64,000 nucleotides of DNA. It comes from Escarpia spicata. Lineage: Eukaryota > Annelida > Polychaeta > Sabellida > Siboglinidae. A program made the position numbers and the translations under genes. The notes beneath the pieces were generated by a model. It was not told the DNA's origin, made no database searches, and saw nothing but the letters and a program-made list of their open reading frames with translations. This document shows, one piece after another, positions 1 through 13,068 of the stretch. Location: NCBI GenBank assembly GCA_963995525.1, contig OZ023213.1, forward strand, positions 20,931,853-20,995,852, in the 5' to 3' direction. How positions within the stretch are numbered: position 1 is the first letter of the stretch; each line of letters starts with the position of its first letter.

Positions 1-108
1 TTTAGCGTAACTTCAGATGGTACCATTAAAAAACAAATAAACGAGCTTATCATGAAGCACCACCTGCTGAGAAAATAATTAATATTGATCGATTTAACAA
101 TGCTTAGC

Positions 109-318
109 TGGTTAGAATCAGACAACTCTGATGTCATTAGCGAATTAATACACATGGAGACACATCTCACCATTGACCAGTGGCGCCCCATAGTGAGTAC
201 ACTTGGCACCGATAGCGTGAAAATTTCCCTTGTCCCGAATCAGGAGCACTCGACCTTCACCCACATCATAGACTTTCATCCTGAAAATGGGAGAGATCCG
301 GTCAACATTTGGGAGTAG
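109..318 (+). CDS. Possible terminal exon, unrecognised
   Basis: An open frame runs from a weak AG acceptor context near 108 to a TAG at 316-318 and encodes about 69 residues. It has balanced composition, unlike the AT-rich low-complexity DNA that follows. The peptide begins LSWLESDNSDVIS and ends DPVNIWE. I do not recognise a family. An in-frame stop lies upstream at 76-78, so if coding it would be the last exon of a plus-strand gene, converging on the minus-strand exons at 1166-2155. It could equally be a chance frame. Confidence 0.2.
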   Translation, partial: WLESDNSDVISELIHMETHLTIDQWRPIVSTLGTDSVKISLVPNQEHSTFTHIIDFHPENGRDPVNIWE

Positions 319-1165
319 TTTTGTGGTTTGGCAAATAAACGGAAATCAGCAAATTATGTTATAGAATACAATATAACTAATAATATTATAGATCTTGTAG
401 AGTTCCATATACATGTAGTACAAAATATACCATAGAAATATATCTGCAAAAATCCTACAGAATAATCTATAGATGTCATAGGCAAATACTGAATGCTACA
501 CATAAAACTATATTTTTGTTTGGCTAAATAATGTAGAGTTTGTCTGGTGATTTCATGAAAACTAAGTACAGGTACATAATAAAATTATTTGGACAAATGA
601 AACAGCATGTCATGGGTGATACAAGATAGTTTTTACTTTTGTGTGAAATCAGCCAAGATAATTCAACAAAATTGCAGTGTGGAGCTAACTTTATTAACCC
701 ATACACAATGAAAGCTTTGAAGAAAAAAGTTATTGCCCACTGCAATGTTATTTAGAAAGGCTAGTATTTTAGAATTTCATAAATTGATCATTATGCCAAA
801 AAATTCAATCAAGTATGATAATTATTATAACTAAAACATCACAACCAGATATCAATGATAGCATTCTGGTAGATTTAGTTCTGATATTTAAAGAAACCTT
901 TGTAAACATGCAAACCCAATATTGGGATGACTCTGTTATTTTATAAAAATAATAATAAATCACCTCTAACGCACCAATATCCTCAGACAATCCGAGCTCA
1001 GTTGCGCACCAACAACATCACAAGATATGTAAAATTAAAATAATAGCTATCAATATCATTATTTGAAATTGTTATATTGTGTTACAATTGCTACTGCTGT
1101 AGCTTTAAATTTAAACAAAAATGTCACTAATTATTACTGAGATGACCTCTAATTCGGTTACTTAC
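319..1165. other. AT-rich non-coding stretch
   Basis: AT-rich DNA with frequent stops on both strands. I see no exon with usable splice sites and no repeat of note. It is probably intron of the minus-strand AIFM3-like gene, or intergenic. Confidence 0.4.
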
Positions 1166-1223
1166 TCTCCGTCCTTCATGTCATCGACCTTGCATACAAC
1201 GCCATCTACTGGCACTTCTTTTT
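1166..1223 (-). CDS. AIFM3-like protein, internal exon
   Basis: Read on the minus strand, a TTCAAG acceptor precedes 58 nt, which are followed by the donor GTAAGT. The phased peptide is KEVPVDGVVCKVDDMKDGE. It resembles the stretch just before the Rieske domain in apoptosis-inducing factor 3, where a 'vCxVxDmxdGxM' motif leads into the Rieske fold. Family knowledge: AIFM3 is a Rieske-type [2Fe-2S] and FAD/NAD(P)-binding oxidoreductase. The exon starts by completing a codon opened by the 2096-2155 exon, and the phases agree. The Rieske exons would lie left of base 1. The family call rests on one short motif. Confidence 0.45.
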
Positions 1224-2095
1224 CTTGAAAGAAGACGGTCAAGAGAAAATCATTAGAAGTTAAAGTGAAACCAAATGTACAATGATTTTCACTGGTTTAC
1301 TTATATGGATTTACTTTTGGGTTTTGTATAATTCAGATGTCCAATTTTTGTTATTTTTCAATCTTAAAGTTCATGCAAATTAACAATATGATACTTCATG
1401 TTTTAATCTTTATTGCTGTCACATTCTACCATCAGAAATGGTATAACTAAAACGGGAACTGGACAAAACAAAATACCATCCAATGAAAATATTAGTATCG
1501 ATAGTATATTTAATTTTGCTGTACATAAACTATTTTCAAAAAGAACAAGAGATAAAAGATGATTGCAACACATTGTGTGTGGCTAATTTTAGCTAAACAT
1601 GGTTTTATGAATATTAATAAATTTGTAATCCTTATTAAGTGAAAATCATTGTACATTCGCTTTAATTTTCTAATACTGTTGTTGTCAATACTAAAAGTAC
1701 TTACATAAAGCTACAACTGAAACATCCATTAGTATTCATCAACAGAAAAATTAATACTACGTACTACAATGGCCACAATGCATAAATATAAAGCATTATA
1801 ATGAAGTAGACTATATAAAGTATTATACCAAACCAAATTTCTAACTATAAATAACTGCTTCAAACTGTTAATGCAATACATTATAAAAAAAACAAAGTTA
1901 GGCATTGAAAACCTGTTAATAAACTATAAAATATTGGTAAATAAACCTATAATTAGATTTCTAACTACAAATAATTGTCTTCACGATGTTAATGTGTGAG
2001 ATTATTCAAAAGTTAGGCATCAGAAAATTGTACATCAACTCTATGTGGTAAATAATATTGATAAATAATTATATTAAAGTAATACAATGACTCAC

Positions 2096-2155
2096 TGGGT
2101 GAACATTTCACGTCGCCACCCCGAGCCCCCTTCGAAGGGCTTGACGACGATGACC
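2096..2155 (-). CDS. AIFM3-like protein, upstream exon (low complexity)
   Basis: Minus-strand reading shows a good pyrimidine-rich acceptor (TTTCCTTGTAG), then 60 nt, then the donor GTGAGT. The peptide is Ser-rich and basic (SSSSSPSKGARGGDVKCSP), as expected of a disordered N-terminal segment. It leaves one base that pairs in phase with the exon at 1166-1223. It is GC-rich against an AT-rich background, which supports exon status. The start-codon exon was not found. Confidence 0.4.
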
Positions 2156-3056
2156 CTACAAGGAAATCAACAGATGGTTCATTCGAAAAAACAAAATAAT
2201 CAAACTACAAATATCTTCACTAAACAACATGGTTAAAAACTGAGGTATAAATGGATTTCTGTTACGAGGTAGATGAATTATTTCAAACACATATTCACAA
2301 GTAGTAAAAATACATAAATGCAATAATTGTGTGAATGTTGGAAATATAATAAATAATACAATTTAATTAATAGTGGTCTTTCACTATATATTTACTTTCG
2401 ATGCTGCATGAACAAATGCACCTTTTAAAGCCTTGATTAAGCTTAGTTGGGTATAATGTTGAAACCTGGGACCTGTCTCTTTATCAACTTTAACTCCCAG
2501 TTAACTTTATGAAGAATTTCTCATCACAAGCTTTTCTGACTTCAAAATCGGAATCAGAAGAGTTTGTTTAACACAAAATTATTAAAAACAGCATGGTACA
2601 GTTAACAATCAAAACAATGTATTTCATAAAAAATACTAAATATGTCAAACAAGCACTGCACTAAATGCTATATTGTAATTTAATAAGATGCAATCCTTAG
2701 CATTTAACAGGTCCTAAATGTGATTAATCATATCTCAAAGGGACAGGGAGACTGTTCTAAAACCATCTTTGATCACCACCTGATAGAAATGTTGAATGAC
2801 ACAGGCAAGGCACACGTGACCACATCGGTATTTTATTGTTGTTATGACTACTATATATCATTTACAACACACCCAGTTTGTTTATGAAGATTAGAACCCA
2901 ACATTAAATAGATTACCCTTTTCTTATTCATGGCTCGCACAGAAGTGTTCAGACTTCAGACTGCACACTGACAACCTTTTGTTTAGTCAAGCCAAACAGT
3001 ACTGAATAACTACACTATACGCACACAATGTCAGTCAACCAAACATATAGATCAAC
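2156..3056. other. AT-rich stretch, no feature seen
   Basis: No convincing open frame, splice pair or repeat. Possibly first-intron or upstream sequence of the AIFM3-like gene. Confidence 0.35.
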
Positions 3057-3135
3057 ACAAACCTTCCAACGTGACAAGCAACTCTATTTTTAGTATAACT
3101 AAAAATAGAGTTGCTCTTCACGTTGGAAGGTTTGT
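3057..3135. repeat. Near-perfect 39-bp-arm palindrome
   Basis: Arms 3057-3095 and 3097-3135 are reverse complements around the centre AGTATAACT, with two mismatched pairs (3075/3117 and 3076/3116). The loop is essentially absent. It could be a fold-back element, a very short MITE, or a local inverted duplication. No target-site duplication is obvious. Confidence 0.8.
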
Positions 3136-4715
3136 CAACCAGCAGTTGCCGTGTCCTAGATCTACGGTCCATTTAGTAATACATGTGTGCACGTCGTAGT
3201 CAATACAACACACCTACGGTTAACACACAAAGTGACATAAATGTGCAGGTTTGATTCAAATAACACCATATTATAGTTTCGCAAAATGCTTACATTTGGC
3301 TTATTAGTAGGAGAGTAATAGTCCAATAGTTGACCGGCAGTTGCAGACAGGTTTACTGCGCTACTACGCGACGGTCGAATGCATCGGGCCATTTTCGTCT
3401 TTGTCAAATTGCAAAGCGTGAAGCAAATCATTTCGAAGCATCAGACCGCAGAAAGGAGAACGTTCGTATTACCAAACGGGGGTTCATCGTTGGGCGTTTT
3501 GGGAAGGCTGGCAGAGTCACGTGTATATTCTGGGAAGGTTATTCGTAATCTGAACAATGCGCTTTATTACCCCTTGGTAGGCTGGTGTTGGGATCAAAAC
3601 CCAACCATATCCTGGATGCTTATGGAAGGATTAAACTGAAGTCATGTCACTATCCTTATACGCATCAATCCCCTTCAGCATATATGCGTACTCGTACATA
3701 CCCATGTACACACGCACACGTACCGTAACAATACGAAAGTTAGTCATTGCTAAAGTAAAGCAACAGAATAAGATTACACCTCACCATCACCGTGTTTGTT
3801 GATATCTCTCATTGCTTACATCCACACAAATCAATCTAATACCAAGCCGAGTCCTCTAGCCGCTACAAACTGGTTGTATCGAGTTGCAAGAGTGTTTTTC
3901 TTGTGCCTGGGATTTATCCTAGTACGTCAGATGCCAGGGAAAGGAATTGTAACAACGTGCGAGGATGCCGGAATTATAGATAAACTTCTTGACGTGGAAC
4001 ACCATTCAAGCATCCGAGCGCTCGTCGTGATTTGGCCTTTTTCGTTGTTTTTAACAGTTGCGTGATTGGTTTCACGATATATTTCGTCCTGATTGTGACC
4101 CATCGTGTCCGTTGGTTTGCGTGATTGTGACGTCACGTCAACTTCGCGCTTTTTAAGCGTTACGCCGCGATACGGGCTTCTTGTGTTAATGGACAATCAC
4201 GTTACGTTATCGCATAGTCATCACTTTCGTCCAGTAGCGACTGGTTTGTCGCCAGATCCAGCTTTGCAATGCCAGTTACTCCGTTGGGAGCGGCGTATAG
4301 TGTGCAAGACTTTAACACTCGGTTTGTTGTTTGCTATTCTGTAATGTATTCGCGTGCGGCGCTTTTTGACAGTTCTAGCTTGGATTGCCGGTGAGTTGCA
4401 GCTTTGTTTTGGACATAACACGGATTGTGATTCCATGTGTTTGTGTAATAACTCGGGTCCGTGATTTCAAATGTTGTGGTGCGAGCAGACGTTTCCTATC
4501 CAGCGTGTCTTCTTCAACACGCATTATGTCTGAAAGGTCCGACGATGACATCACTGGTAGGAATTTACGTTATGTTTGGCTTCACGATGTGCGCTTCTAG
4601 GTCAACGTGAGCAATATATCCTGTGCCACACCCGCCACAAAAGATAGTAGCGTGTCTACAAGCAACCGAGAGTCCGTGACGACAATCGTTGTACTAAGTA
4701 GTGCTGATACAATAC
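3136..4715. other. Non-coding, CpG-containing region
   Basis: From about 3300 to 4700 the DNA is less AT-rich and has many CpGs, as around a promoter, but no gene could be supported. Open frames here are short, overlap on both strands and resemble no family. Confidence 0.3.
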
Positions 4716-4770
4716 TATACAATACAACTTTATTCATCCCTGTAAGGGCAATTACATTGTTGTTTGGACG
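4716..4770 (-). repeat. LINE 3' tail (Rex1-like)
   Basis: On the minus strand the segment reads ...ATTGCCCTTACAGGGATGAATAAAGT followed by TTGTATTGTATAG. This is the usual form of a Rex1/CR1-type LINE 3' end. It lies downstream of, and on the same strand as, the RT fragment at 5040-5814 and probably belongs to it, with microsatellite growth between them. Confidence 0.5.
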
Positions 4771-4782
4771 GACACGGTGTAT

Positions 4783-4787
<5 letters not shown>

Positions 4788-4816
<29 letters not shown>
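4788..4816. repeat. (AT)n microsatellite
   Basis: Uninterrupted alternating AT/TA run. Confidence 0.9.
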
Positions 4817-4821
<5 letters not shown>

Positions 4822-4937
4822 TATAACATTGGTAACATCGTATTACTGGCACACTTCATCATGGTCACAAAAAAGATAATTTATCACATAAACACATGGA
4901 ATGCATTTCTTAACACTGTAACTGCTAAAAAAGTAGA

Positions 4938-4940
<3 letters not shown>

Positions 4941-5021
<81 letters not shown>
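4941..5021. repeat. (CA)n microsatellite
   Basis: About 40 uninterrupted CA units next to the 3' part of the minus-strand LINE fragment. Confidence 0.95.
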
Positions 5022-5023
<2 letters not shown>

Positions 5024-5039
5024 CATTCATTTCACATCG

Positions 5040-5814
5040 TTAAAAAGACTGGTTGCAACAGGAATAAAAGATAATTTATTACGGTTTGTTTTGTATCTGT
5101 GTTCACAAAACTGAGTGATGTCTCTCGGAGTCTCTCCAGTTATTTTGGAGCTGACGCGTACACACTTCTGTAAACTGTTATTGTTTTTAAGACGCATGTT
5201 GAAATACCAGCAGATAAACGAAAAGCAAAGAACACTCTCAATAAAATACTTGTAAAACAGGTTTACAATTGTTTTATCAACAGAAAATGAGTTTAATTTT
5301 CTAAGAAAGTACAGGTGCTGCTGACATTTATTGACGATTATTTCAGTGTTGTCATCCCATCTAATTTATTATCAAACACTGTACCTAAGTATTTGGTGAC
5401 AATTTCAATCTCTTGATCATGAATGGTGTTTTTATCAGGACTATCACTGTGTTTTCTGAAATCTGTTACTAACTCCTTGGTCTTACATACGTTAAACTTT
5501 AAGTATGAGTCGTCACACCACTCAACACAATACCGTAGTGCCGGGCCATGATTTTGTTGGGAACCAAGGAGAAGTGAAAGTAAGGCACTGTCATCAGCAA
5601 ATTTCACTAAAAACCTGTCTGCGTGAGCACTTCTACAGCTGTCCGCGTACAGTGATACGTCCTGTCTTTTCCTCAGTGTCGTTATTTTCCTTGTGTACGA
5701 TCCGCCTGCAATGTTGCTGGTCCTAAGCCGTGTATTTCCAGGTGTCGACAAGGATGTAAGTGGCTTTGAGATGTATCTACAGTATATCTCTGTAGCGCAA
5801 TCATTGCCCACCAC
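5040..5814 (-). pseudogene. LINE reverse transcriptase fragment (Rex1/CR1-like)
   Basis: The minus strand encodes the C-terminal half of a non-LTR retrotransposon RT. The FADDS catalytic box (as KFADDSALLSLL) is followed by the WCDDSYLKFNVCKTKELVTDFRK thumb-type block, in which KTKE and DFRK are typical of Rex1/Babar-type elements. The frame stops at 5338-5340. Homology continues in another frame (LYFLRKLNSF, then FICWYFNMRLK, then TPRDITQFCEHRYKTNR) down to about 5040. It is therefore 5'-truncated and frameshifted, and cannot be autonomous. The tail at 4716-4770 fits its 3' end. Confidence 0.7.
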
Positions 5815-7720
5815 GAATGAGTTTCCTTCTGGATCTGTGCATGGAGAACTTGCGTGACTGTTTCGGTGATGGACTTATTTGTTTGTTCTACCGACGGATT
5901 ACGGGATTCGTATAAACTTCAAGGGCCCTGGCCCTTGATTTGTTTCTTTACCCACCTGGTGGTCCTTAACTCGCATCCACACATTGATTTTATATATACT
6001 GAAAAAAACAAGCTGTTCACGAGTCGTCTTTGATGTTCATGAATTTGTAGCCACGGCTTACTGTATACGTGCAGGCATATTTTTATTGCGAGTCCCATGT
6101 TTATCCGACTTATACTATAGGCGAAGTCTGATTAACCTTTGTTGCGATTCGTGAGTCTGTTCGACTAGAAATGAACCAGCCTTGCAATGTACGCTGATCA
6201 ACAACTCAACAAAACCACAGTAGCGTTAGTTTGGTCGGCACAACATTTGTTGAACCGATTTAAACACTGAACTGCAGCAACGAATGTCGTGTGGTGTGCG
6301 CTGGTCTGTGAGGCTATCGCGCAGAATCGGACAGAAGATGCTATATAGTCGGTAAGTGAACAAAACGCATTAAATCAATACATTAACCAATACTGTATTT
6401 CCAAACGAACAATGGTTATGCACAGAAACAATATACAATAGCATAATCAAGCAACCTAGCACATGTTCAATTCAATTTATACATTTTTCAGCATTTCCAA
6501 TTGCACAAATATGACATTTACTGTGCTGTATTGAACTCTATACTTTATTTGTTATCAATTTATACACGAGGGTCTATCGGTATTTAATTTTACACAACAA
6601 TCAGCGAACACCTTATAATTTAGCTACATTTAAAAAACCAAATACTGAAAACCATACGTGGAATATGTGAAGCTCACTGCTTACGTGTTTGCTGAGCTTT
6701 GGCGTACACAAACCATGCCAAACCGTGCGTATAAACTGTTTAAATAAAAAAATAGCAATCCACGTCATGCGGCGCCTACCTGTCTTCTTTGACGATCCCC
6801 CGCCCATTGCGTCCGCCGCGGCTGTAACAGAAAGCTCCATAAGTCTAAACAAAAAGTGTATAAATTTGCGAACGACAAGCCGTCATTTGTTTTGCCCCGT
6901 CTTTTATACGAGGCGCGACGTCGATACTACGTTGCAGTGACGGTCACAGTGCGCATCTCATCTAGCGAAGTATTTGCCTGATTATGTGGCGTCCGAGGTC
7001 TTGCGCCTCGCCATAGTATCGTCCGGTCAAACCAGTGTACGACATAGGAGTTAGTGAGTGAGGTTCACGTAGACCCCCTTCTACCTTGCATGTATTTGAA
7101 AGCCTTAATCTGCTCACCGACGGCCATATAATTGTTTAATATAATGTAGCTGCAAACAATTGCCTCGCGCCACGTTTAATCATTAAAGTATGATGCTACA
7201 TGATTGGTAGAAACACCCTACATATAAAATGATAACTATACTCTGAACAATGCGTAACCAAAACAAAATGTGTCCCATTTTCGAAGTATTGGCGTCGCAC
7301 ATTAAAAACAAGGGGCGATTTTTATTCGATACTATTAATATACTGATATCATCACATAAATGTTCACAAACTTTCGTCTGAAGGGGGTAGGGGGCCCGGC
7401 CAGATGAAAGTAATTTCGTCTGATATCGGACATCGATGTTCTGAGATGATCCCTTGTGTAGTTCGCCAACTACTCTAGTAGATGCTGGCCTTGACAACAC
7501 CAGTGTAAACTGTTATTTGGTACCATTCGACATGCTATAGTCGTGGACCATGCGGCTGACCAGACGTGAGAGTGCGGATATCTTATCTCGAGTGTCGCCG
7601 CGGATAAGCGTCGACTACAGATCGTCGTTCCGACGTCGTAGTCAAACTGCTTCAGTCCACGGGCGAGCCACTTAGAGGACGGTGATATTTCAGCAAGCAT
7701 TATATCTGGCTACAAATTAA
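5815..7720. other. No gene recognised
   Basis: Mixed composition with CpG-containing stretches around 6760-7080 and 7540-7680. Only short overlapping frames without family resemblance. Confidence 0.3.
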
Positions 7721-7850
<130 letters not shown>

Positions 7851-10800
7851 GTGTAACATACAACTGGAGCACGTTTTGTTCCCACAAGATCGTAGATCAT
7901 CAGAATCCGCTACCCTTTCAGGACATTTCCTGTACACGCCCGTGATTGCGATCTTCAGACAACGTGTCGTCACGCACCGCGTGTTCCGCATCCTGACTGT
8001 TTCTGCCGGTATAGAAAGTTCAACATAGTATATAGGCCTACCTTTCAAAAACGCGACGCCGTTGTGTTTCCAATGTACGAAATACTACAGTAACCAAAAT
8101 CAAATCACACACAAATGTTAATAATGCACTATTTATATATGCACACATGTTAATAAAGCATTACCTACCAATTATCAATTATTTTAGAAAATATATATAT
8201 GGTGGAAGTTATAATATGTAATTGGTGACTGCTTGAACGGAGTATTGCATTGTACGTCCAACACGGGGTAACCTGGACAAGTTGAACATCGAAGTCAACA
8301 CTCATTTTAAATGTTGCTATACATATAAACAAAGGGGTCCTCGTAAAAATCGAGGACTTTTATCGAGGCCAGCCCCCCTCCCGATTCCAGGAACAAAGAG
8401 GAACACCAACAATAACTAATGTAAGAACGCTGCTACTTAGGCCTATGTTTATGGAAACAACGTTACCAACAGCATGTCATGCACGTGTTGTTGACACGCC
8501 CGAATGGGCAAGCACGCGTTGACGTGTCTGTGAGTGCGGTCACGTGATAATTATATACAGTAGCAACAATAAATATATAATAATGCTGCAATGCATTCGG
8601 TGTTATGTGACGTAAAACGTGAGCCTAAAGGCAAAAACACATACGTCGATAAAACTCGACATTACAATACGACGTTTATAAGTAATCCAACAGTACGTAG
8701 CACAATATTGGCATCACATACTAAGTGTGTCCTAATTTCCTCATCAGCTCCTCGTTTAGCGTTCGTCACCTGGCGCCTAACCCAGCTTTCTTGATGAGTG
8801 TCAATGGACGTGTGCATGGGAATGACCATGTCGTACGACGTCATGGAGGTGTAGACACCAATGACGGGTCATTGCGGACATACCAGACAAGCCAGACTGG
8901 CATTGGGGATTCAAACGCACCCAATACAGTGCGGGTGTGCGGGTGCAAATAAGTAACATGTTGTTGCAGTTCTCCCTGTTCTTGAAACCCGGGGTAGGAG
9001 CTGGCCTCGATACTGGAGCTTGATTATTACATGTTTCCCTTGCTATTCCGTGACTGTTGAAACTGCCGTCTCCACCACCCGTCTCCAACCAATCTCTCCC
9101 TCCCCCTGCCACCCTCCCACGCCTCTCCCTGCCTCCATGCCTCCCTTCCTCGCTCCCCCGATTCCTCAGTTTCCTCCAAAAATTCTCTTTTACACCACCA
9201 TCAGCTCCTACATTCTTTGCTTGTCCAACAGTTTTACTTCAACAATTCTTCTCACGCGTATATATCGCTTTAACTGTGGCTGTTGCAGAACATGCACCTA
9301 CTTTTAGTGTCATACATTTTGTTTCGCATTTGCAAAAAGTAAGCTTCGGCGGTGGAAATGTATAGGTTTATACACTGAGTTCGTTAATCGCCGAAGGAGT
9401 GCTTAAAGTGGCGCTGTTAAAGAGCGTTGCATTACGTCAATCACTGCTATCGATTCATTTATCCAAAGCTAAACATGAAATGCCGTCGCATGTAATTAGC
9501 TACAAGCGGCAGACCATTACGGTGTAGTATTGCTAGTGCATTAGCTATCACATGATGATTAGCCGTAAAACACCGTCCTACTTATTCGGACTCCGTCCTA
9601 CTGTTACATGTCAATCGTTGTCGCTCTTGCCTTGCAATGGCCCCTTTTCGGATTAGTGTCATATACAGGGCCTTCTTACTGATAAGAACACCCCACAAAC
9701 GACACACATTATATATGCGTACTTCTAGTGTTCTTGTCATATTCCTTCCTCCTGGTTCCCCTGAATGCAGAATGACGTTTAGGCCTTTGTATTGGAATTT
9801 CTTCTATACCCCCTCCTCTGGTTTCTATATCAGTTGCCCCTCCCTCCACCATTCACCTTCCGTCTGTCTAAATTCCCCTCACAACTGTGGTCTACCCCTT
9901 TTCCTGAAGCCTGTATGTTTCTTCACCTCTGCTCTCTTTGGTCGATAGCCTGCCCGCATCCATACTTATCAAATGATTTGCCCATATCATCCAGCTGCTT
10001 ATCAATGTTCCCTTTAATAAGTGCTGAATTCCGATCTATTTAATCCATTCTCCTTCTACACAATCTCCTGTAATTCTCCGGACACACTGCTGTCGCAAAC
10101 TTACAGCTTCTAGTGTTGTCGCCATGCAGTGTACTGCGTCGACATACGTCTATATGCAGTTTCGTGAACTTCAGACCAAACGTTGTAACGCGAGATCGTC
10201 GTATGTGAATGTGCCTGGCCGTGGGTAATTAGTGGCACGGAAGGCAACTGTTATCGACGACAAACCCTTACAACGAAGTCAGTTGCCATTAGAGTATCCC
10301 GTGTGCGACGTGAGATCTTTTATCACAACAATAGCCTCTGATATAAAGAGGTCATCTACAAAATCCGTATGCATAAAATCGTGGGAAGCGAACATCCATG
10401 TACGCACTCCGGATGCATCTTGTCCGACCTATCTTCCCTTGTAGGCAATATGCCAACATTGCGTGTACGACACGCAGTAACCTAGACCTCCTCAGTGTAC
10501 GCAGTCAATGTTACCCCCCCCCCGTGCGTATGTAATTTGTAGATGATTAATTTAGTGATTCGATGAGGCGGGCTATAGGCCTACGAGGGGGTCACCTATA
10601 CATTACGCACGGAACTAGGTGGGGACAACAGTAGCTGTGTACGCTCTGTGTACATGTGGGGATTACAAGTTACTATAGCTACCGTATGAAATATATGCGT
10701 ACTGTGTAAAGGGTGACGGGGATGATACATGATACGTATGGGGTATATACATCAGGGTTCGTAATTTGTTGATGAACCCCAAATGGTTCGTGTGACCTAT

Positions 10801-13002
10801 TAGTTCAAAACAACATACTCCCTTTGATGTCTAGTTATGTCACCTCCCAGGAACTTACACCCGATACTAACTAAGTTAGCCGAGAGTCAGTCGAACCGCC
10901 AGTCAATACGAGTCCAATTACCTCAAGTGACCAGTTTTACGATCTATGGCATTTGTGCAAGTGTAGCAGCACTCAGCAGGCACGTGTTCTGTGAACCGGA
11001 ACGCCACGCCAAATACTCCCCGCAAATGTGCACCGTCATATTCCATAGACAGCAACAACATCCTACCATCTTATATGTCACGTAATTCTCGGTAATCTTC
11101 GCGTAATCACGCAATATATTCAATTCACATACGCCCAGTATTACATAAAATGTATATTATATGTTTGGCAAGCTTTAATTAATGGCATCTTTAAACTATC
11201 AGCTAAATGAGGTTGTGCCTGTGACGGGATAAAGTTCAAGTTCAACTGGACGATGCTGAAACCACGTATCTCGCTAACTAAGTAATATATAATTAAATGC
11301 CAATCATGCTTCAACCAACCGTGTCCCTCTAGAATGCACAGTTCCTTTATTTGAAACATCGATTTTATTGCTCTGCAGTCTATGCGCGAACAGTGGTCGA
11401 TCTTGCCGGTCTATCAAGTTTATGTCTAGGTGCTCATTCATACAATTATGTGAACTAGAACAACGTGGAACGAACGAAACAGTCCAGGCATCGATGCAGC
11501 AGTAAGATAATTCCAACGGGCTCGGTCCAGATGCTCTGTCAACGTTTACCGTGCCCCATATTTATTACATCAGAAAGCAACTTTTGCTTCAGTAATTATT
11601 TCAGATAAAAGAAATTAAAGGGTACAAGTAAGTTCTTATACAGCACAATATTCACACCGTGCAAAGCGATTCACACTTAATTCCCTGCCGGTTACGTTTA
11701 TTCGAAAATCACATCAACGTATGCGGGAAGTATTCAGCCACGCCGCAATTATTGCGCGAAGAATACTCATTCATACGTTCCGACCATTATCTTTGGACAG
11801 GTACTTATACTTTATACAGTCGAGCGAACTGACGTAACGGAAAATGAATGAAATTCCCAAGTTTCCAAACGGGGGCAAGAGGGTTCTTACCCCAGAAATC
11901 TCGACCGAGAGCCCGACGTTCGAATAAAAAATATGCAAACATCCGAAAGTGTCGTCGCCTGTTGAGGTAAACCTTGTTGTAATTTCAGGACACGTCCTTC
12001 CGTGTTCCACGAAGCAGGCAGCAAGCTCCATCTTTCCGAACACGCGGTCGGAAAGGCCGTGATTTGCCAGGTGATATTGGACACACTGGCTACACCTGTT
12101 ACGTCATTAGTCGGGTTCATAACCAAATATGACACATCCCACACAACAATCCATTAACGCCTCATCAAATTATAATTAAGACGATGGATCCGGATTTTTC
12201 GGATCGTGGGACAGACTCTCGAGGTGATACACGGGTCAGACTTAATCGCCAGGTCATCGTGTTTTCTGTGTTTATGCACAGTCACTAACATGTCACGACT
12301 CACGACGTCCCTGTCTTTGACTCTATGCCTTGTCATCAGCGTGTCACGGTGTCCCTTTCTTTCTGCCCAGTCATCGGCTGTGTCACAATGTTTCTATTTT
12401 TATGTGCAGTCACCGATACTCAATTCATTCCCAATCACCGCTTTATGTCATGGTGACTCTCTCTTTCTGCATCGCTAGGTCACGATGCATTTATTTCCCT
12501 CGCTTCACCGGTTTGTTGTTGTATTTATGTGTCCACGCACAGTTACCTCCTCTTTCTAAACACACACAAACACTTCTGGGTCGCTGTGCCCCTCTGGCTA
12601 TGCGTTGTCGAGGTTAGCAGTCGTGTGCCTATGCGTGTACGGTGACCCGACTATGTGAATCGCGGTATGTGTTGCCAGAGTTGTGCTACTAAACATAGCT
12701 ATCTAAAGCTCATATGAAAGTTGTCCATTAATATCGTTAGCATTCAAAATATACGCTGGACGATTGGCGTAGGTCAGTGTGCATTTTTACTAATAAGACA
12801 AGCACAAATAAACGACTTGTGCAGGAATCCAACACAGTTTACCCCATCGTGCTGAACTAAGAAACTCACAACGTGTACGACCAACCACACGTACGAATGA
12901 GGGTATATTGTCATTGTTCGTTTAAAGAGAGATTCAAAAAGCCACAGGCTTACTCAAGTTACCCGACCACGATAAAGGTATCAAAAGGATGTATGCAACA
13001 TA
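7851..13002. other. Gene-poor region
   Basis: No gene could be supported. Local features are a C/T-rich tract at about 9085-9180 (CCCTCCC, CTCCCT), a poly-C run near 10505-10513, and degenerate 'gTCACggtGtcCCT' spacing around 12225-12490 that may be an old minisatellite. Open frames in the C/T-rich tracts are composition artefacts. Confidence 0.3.
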
Positions 13003-13068
13003 CGATAAGCCAAAAAGGCGTCCTTGTCCACCTGCCATCTAGAGTTAATTCTCTGGGTGGCAATCTTG
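13003..13068 (+). mobile_element. CR1 3' tail, solo fragment
   Basis: The stretch from CGATAAGCC through CTTGTCCACC, GAGTTAATTCTCTGGGTGGC and AATCTTGTTAAAT matches the 3' end of the CR1 fragment at 25054-25958. It is a strongly 5'-truncated insertion of the same family, in the same orientation. Confidence 0.75.

Noticed and set aside
9020..9365. Pro/Ser/Leu-rich overlapping frames
   Set aside because: C/T-rich tract artefact with no family resemblance.
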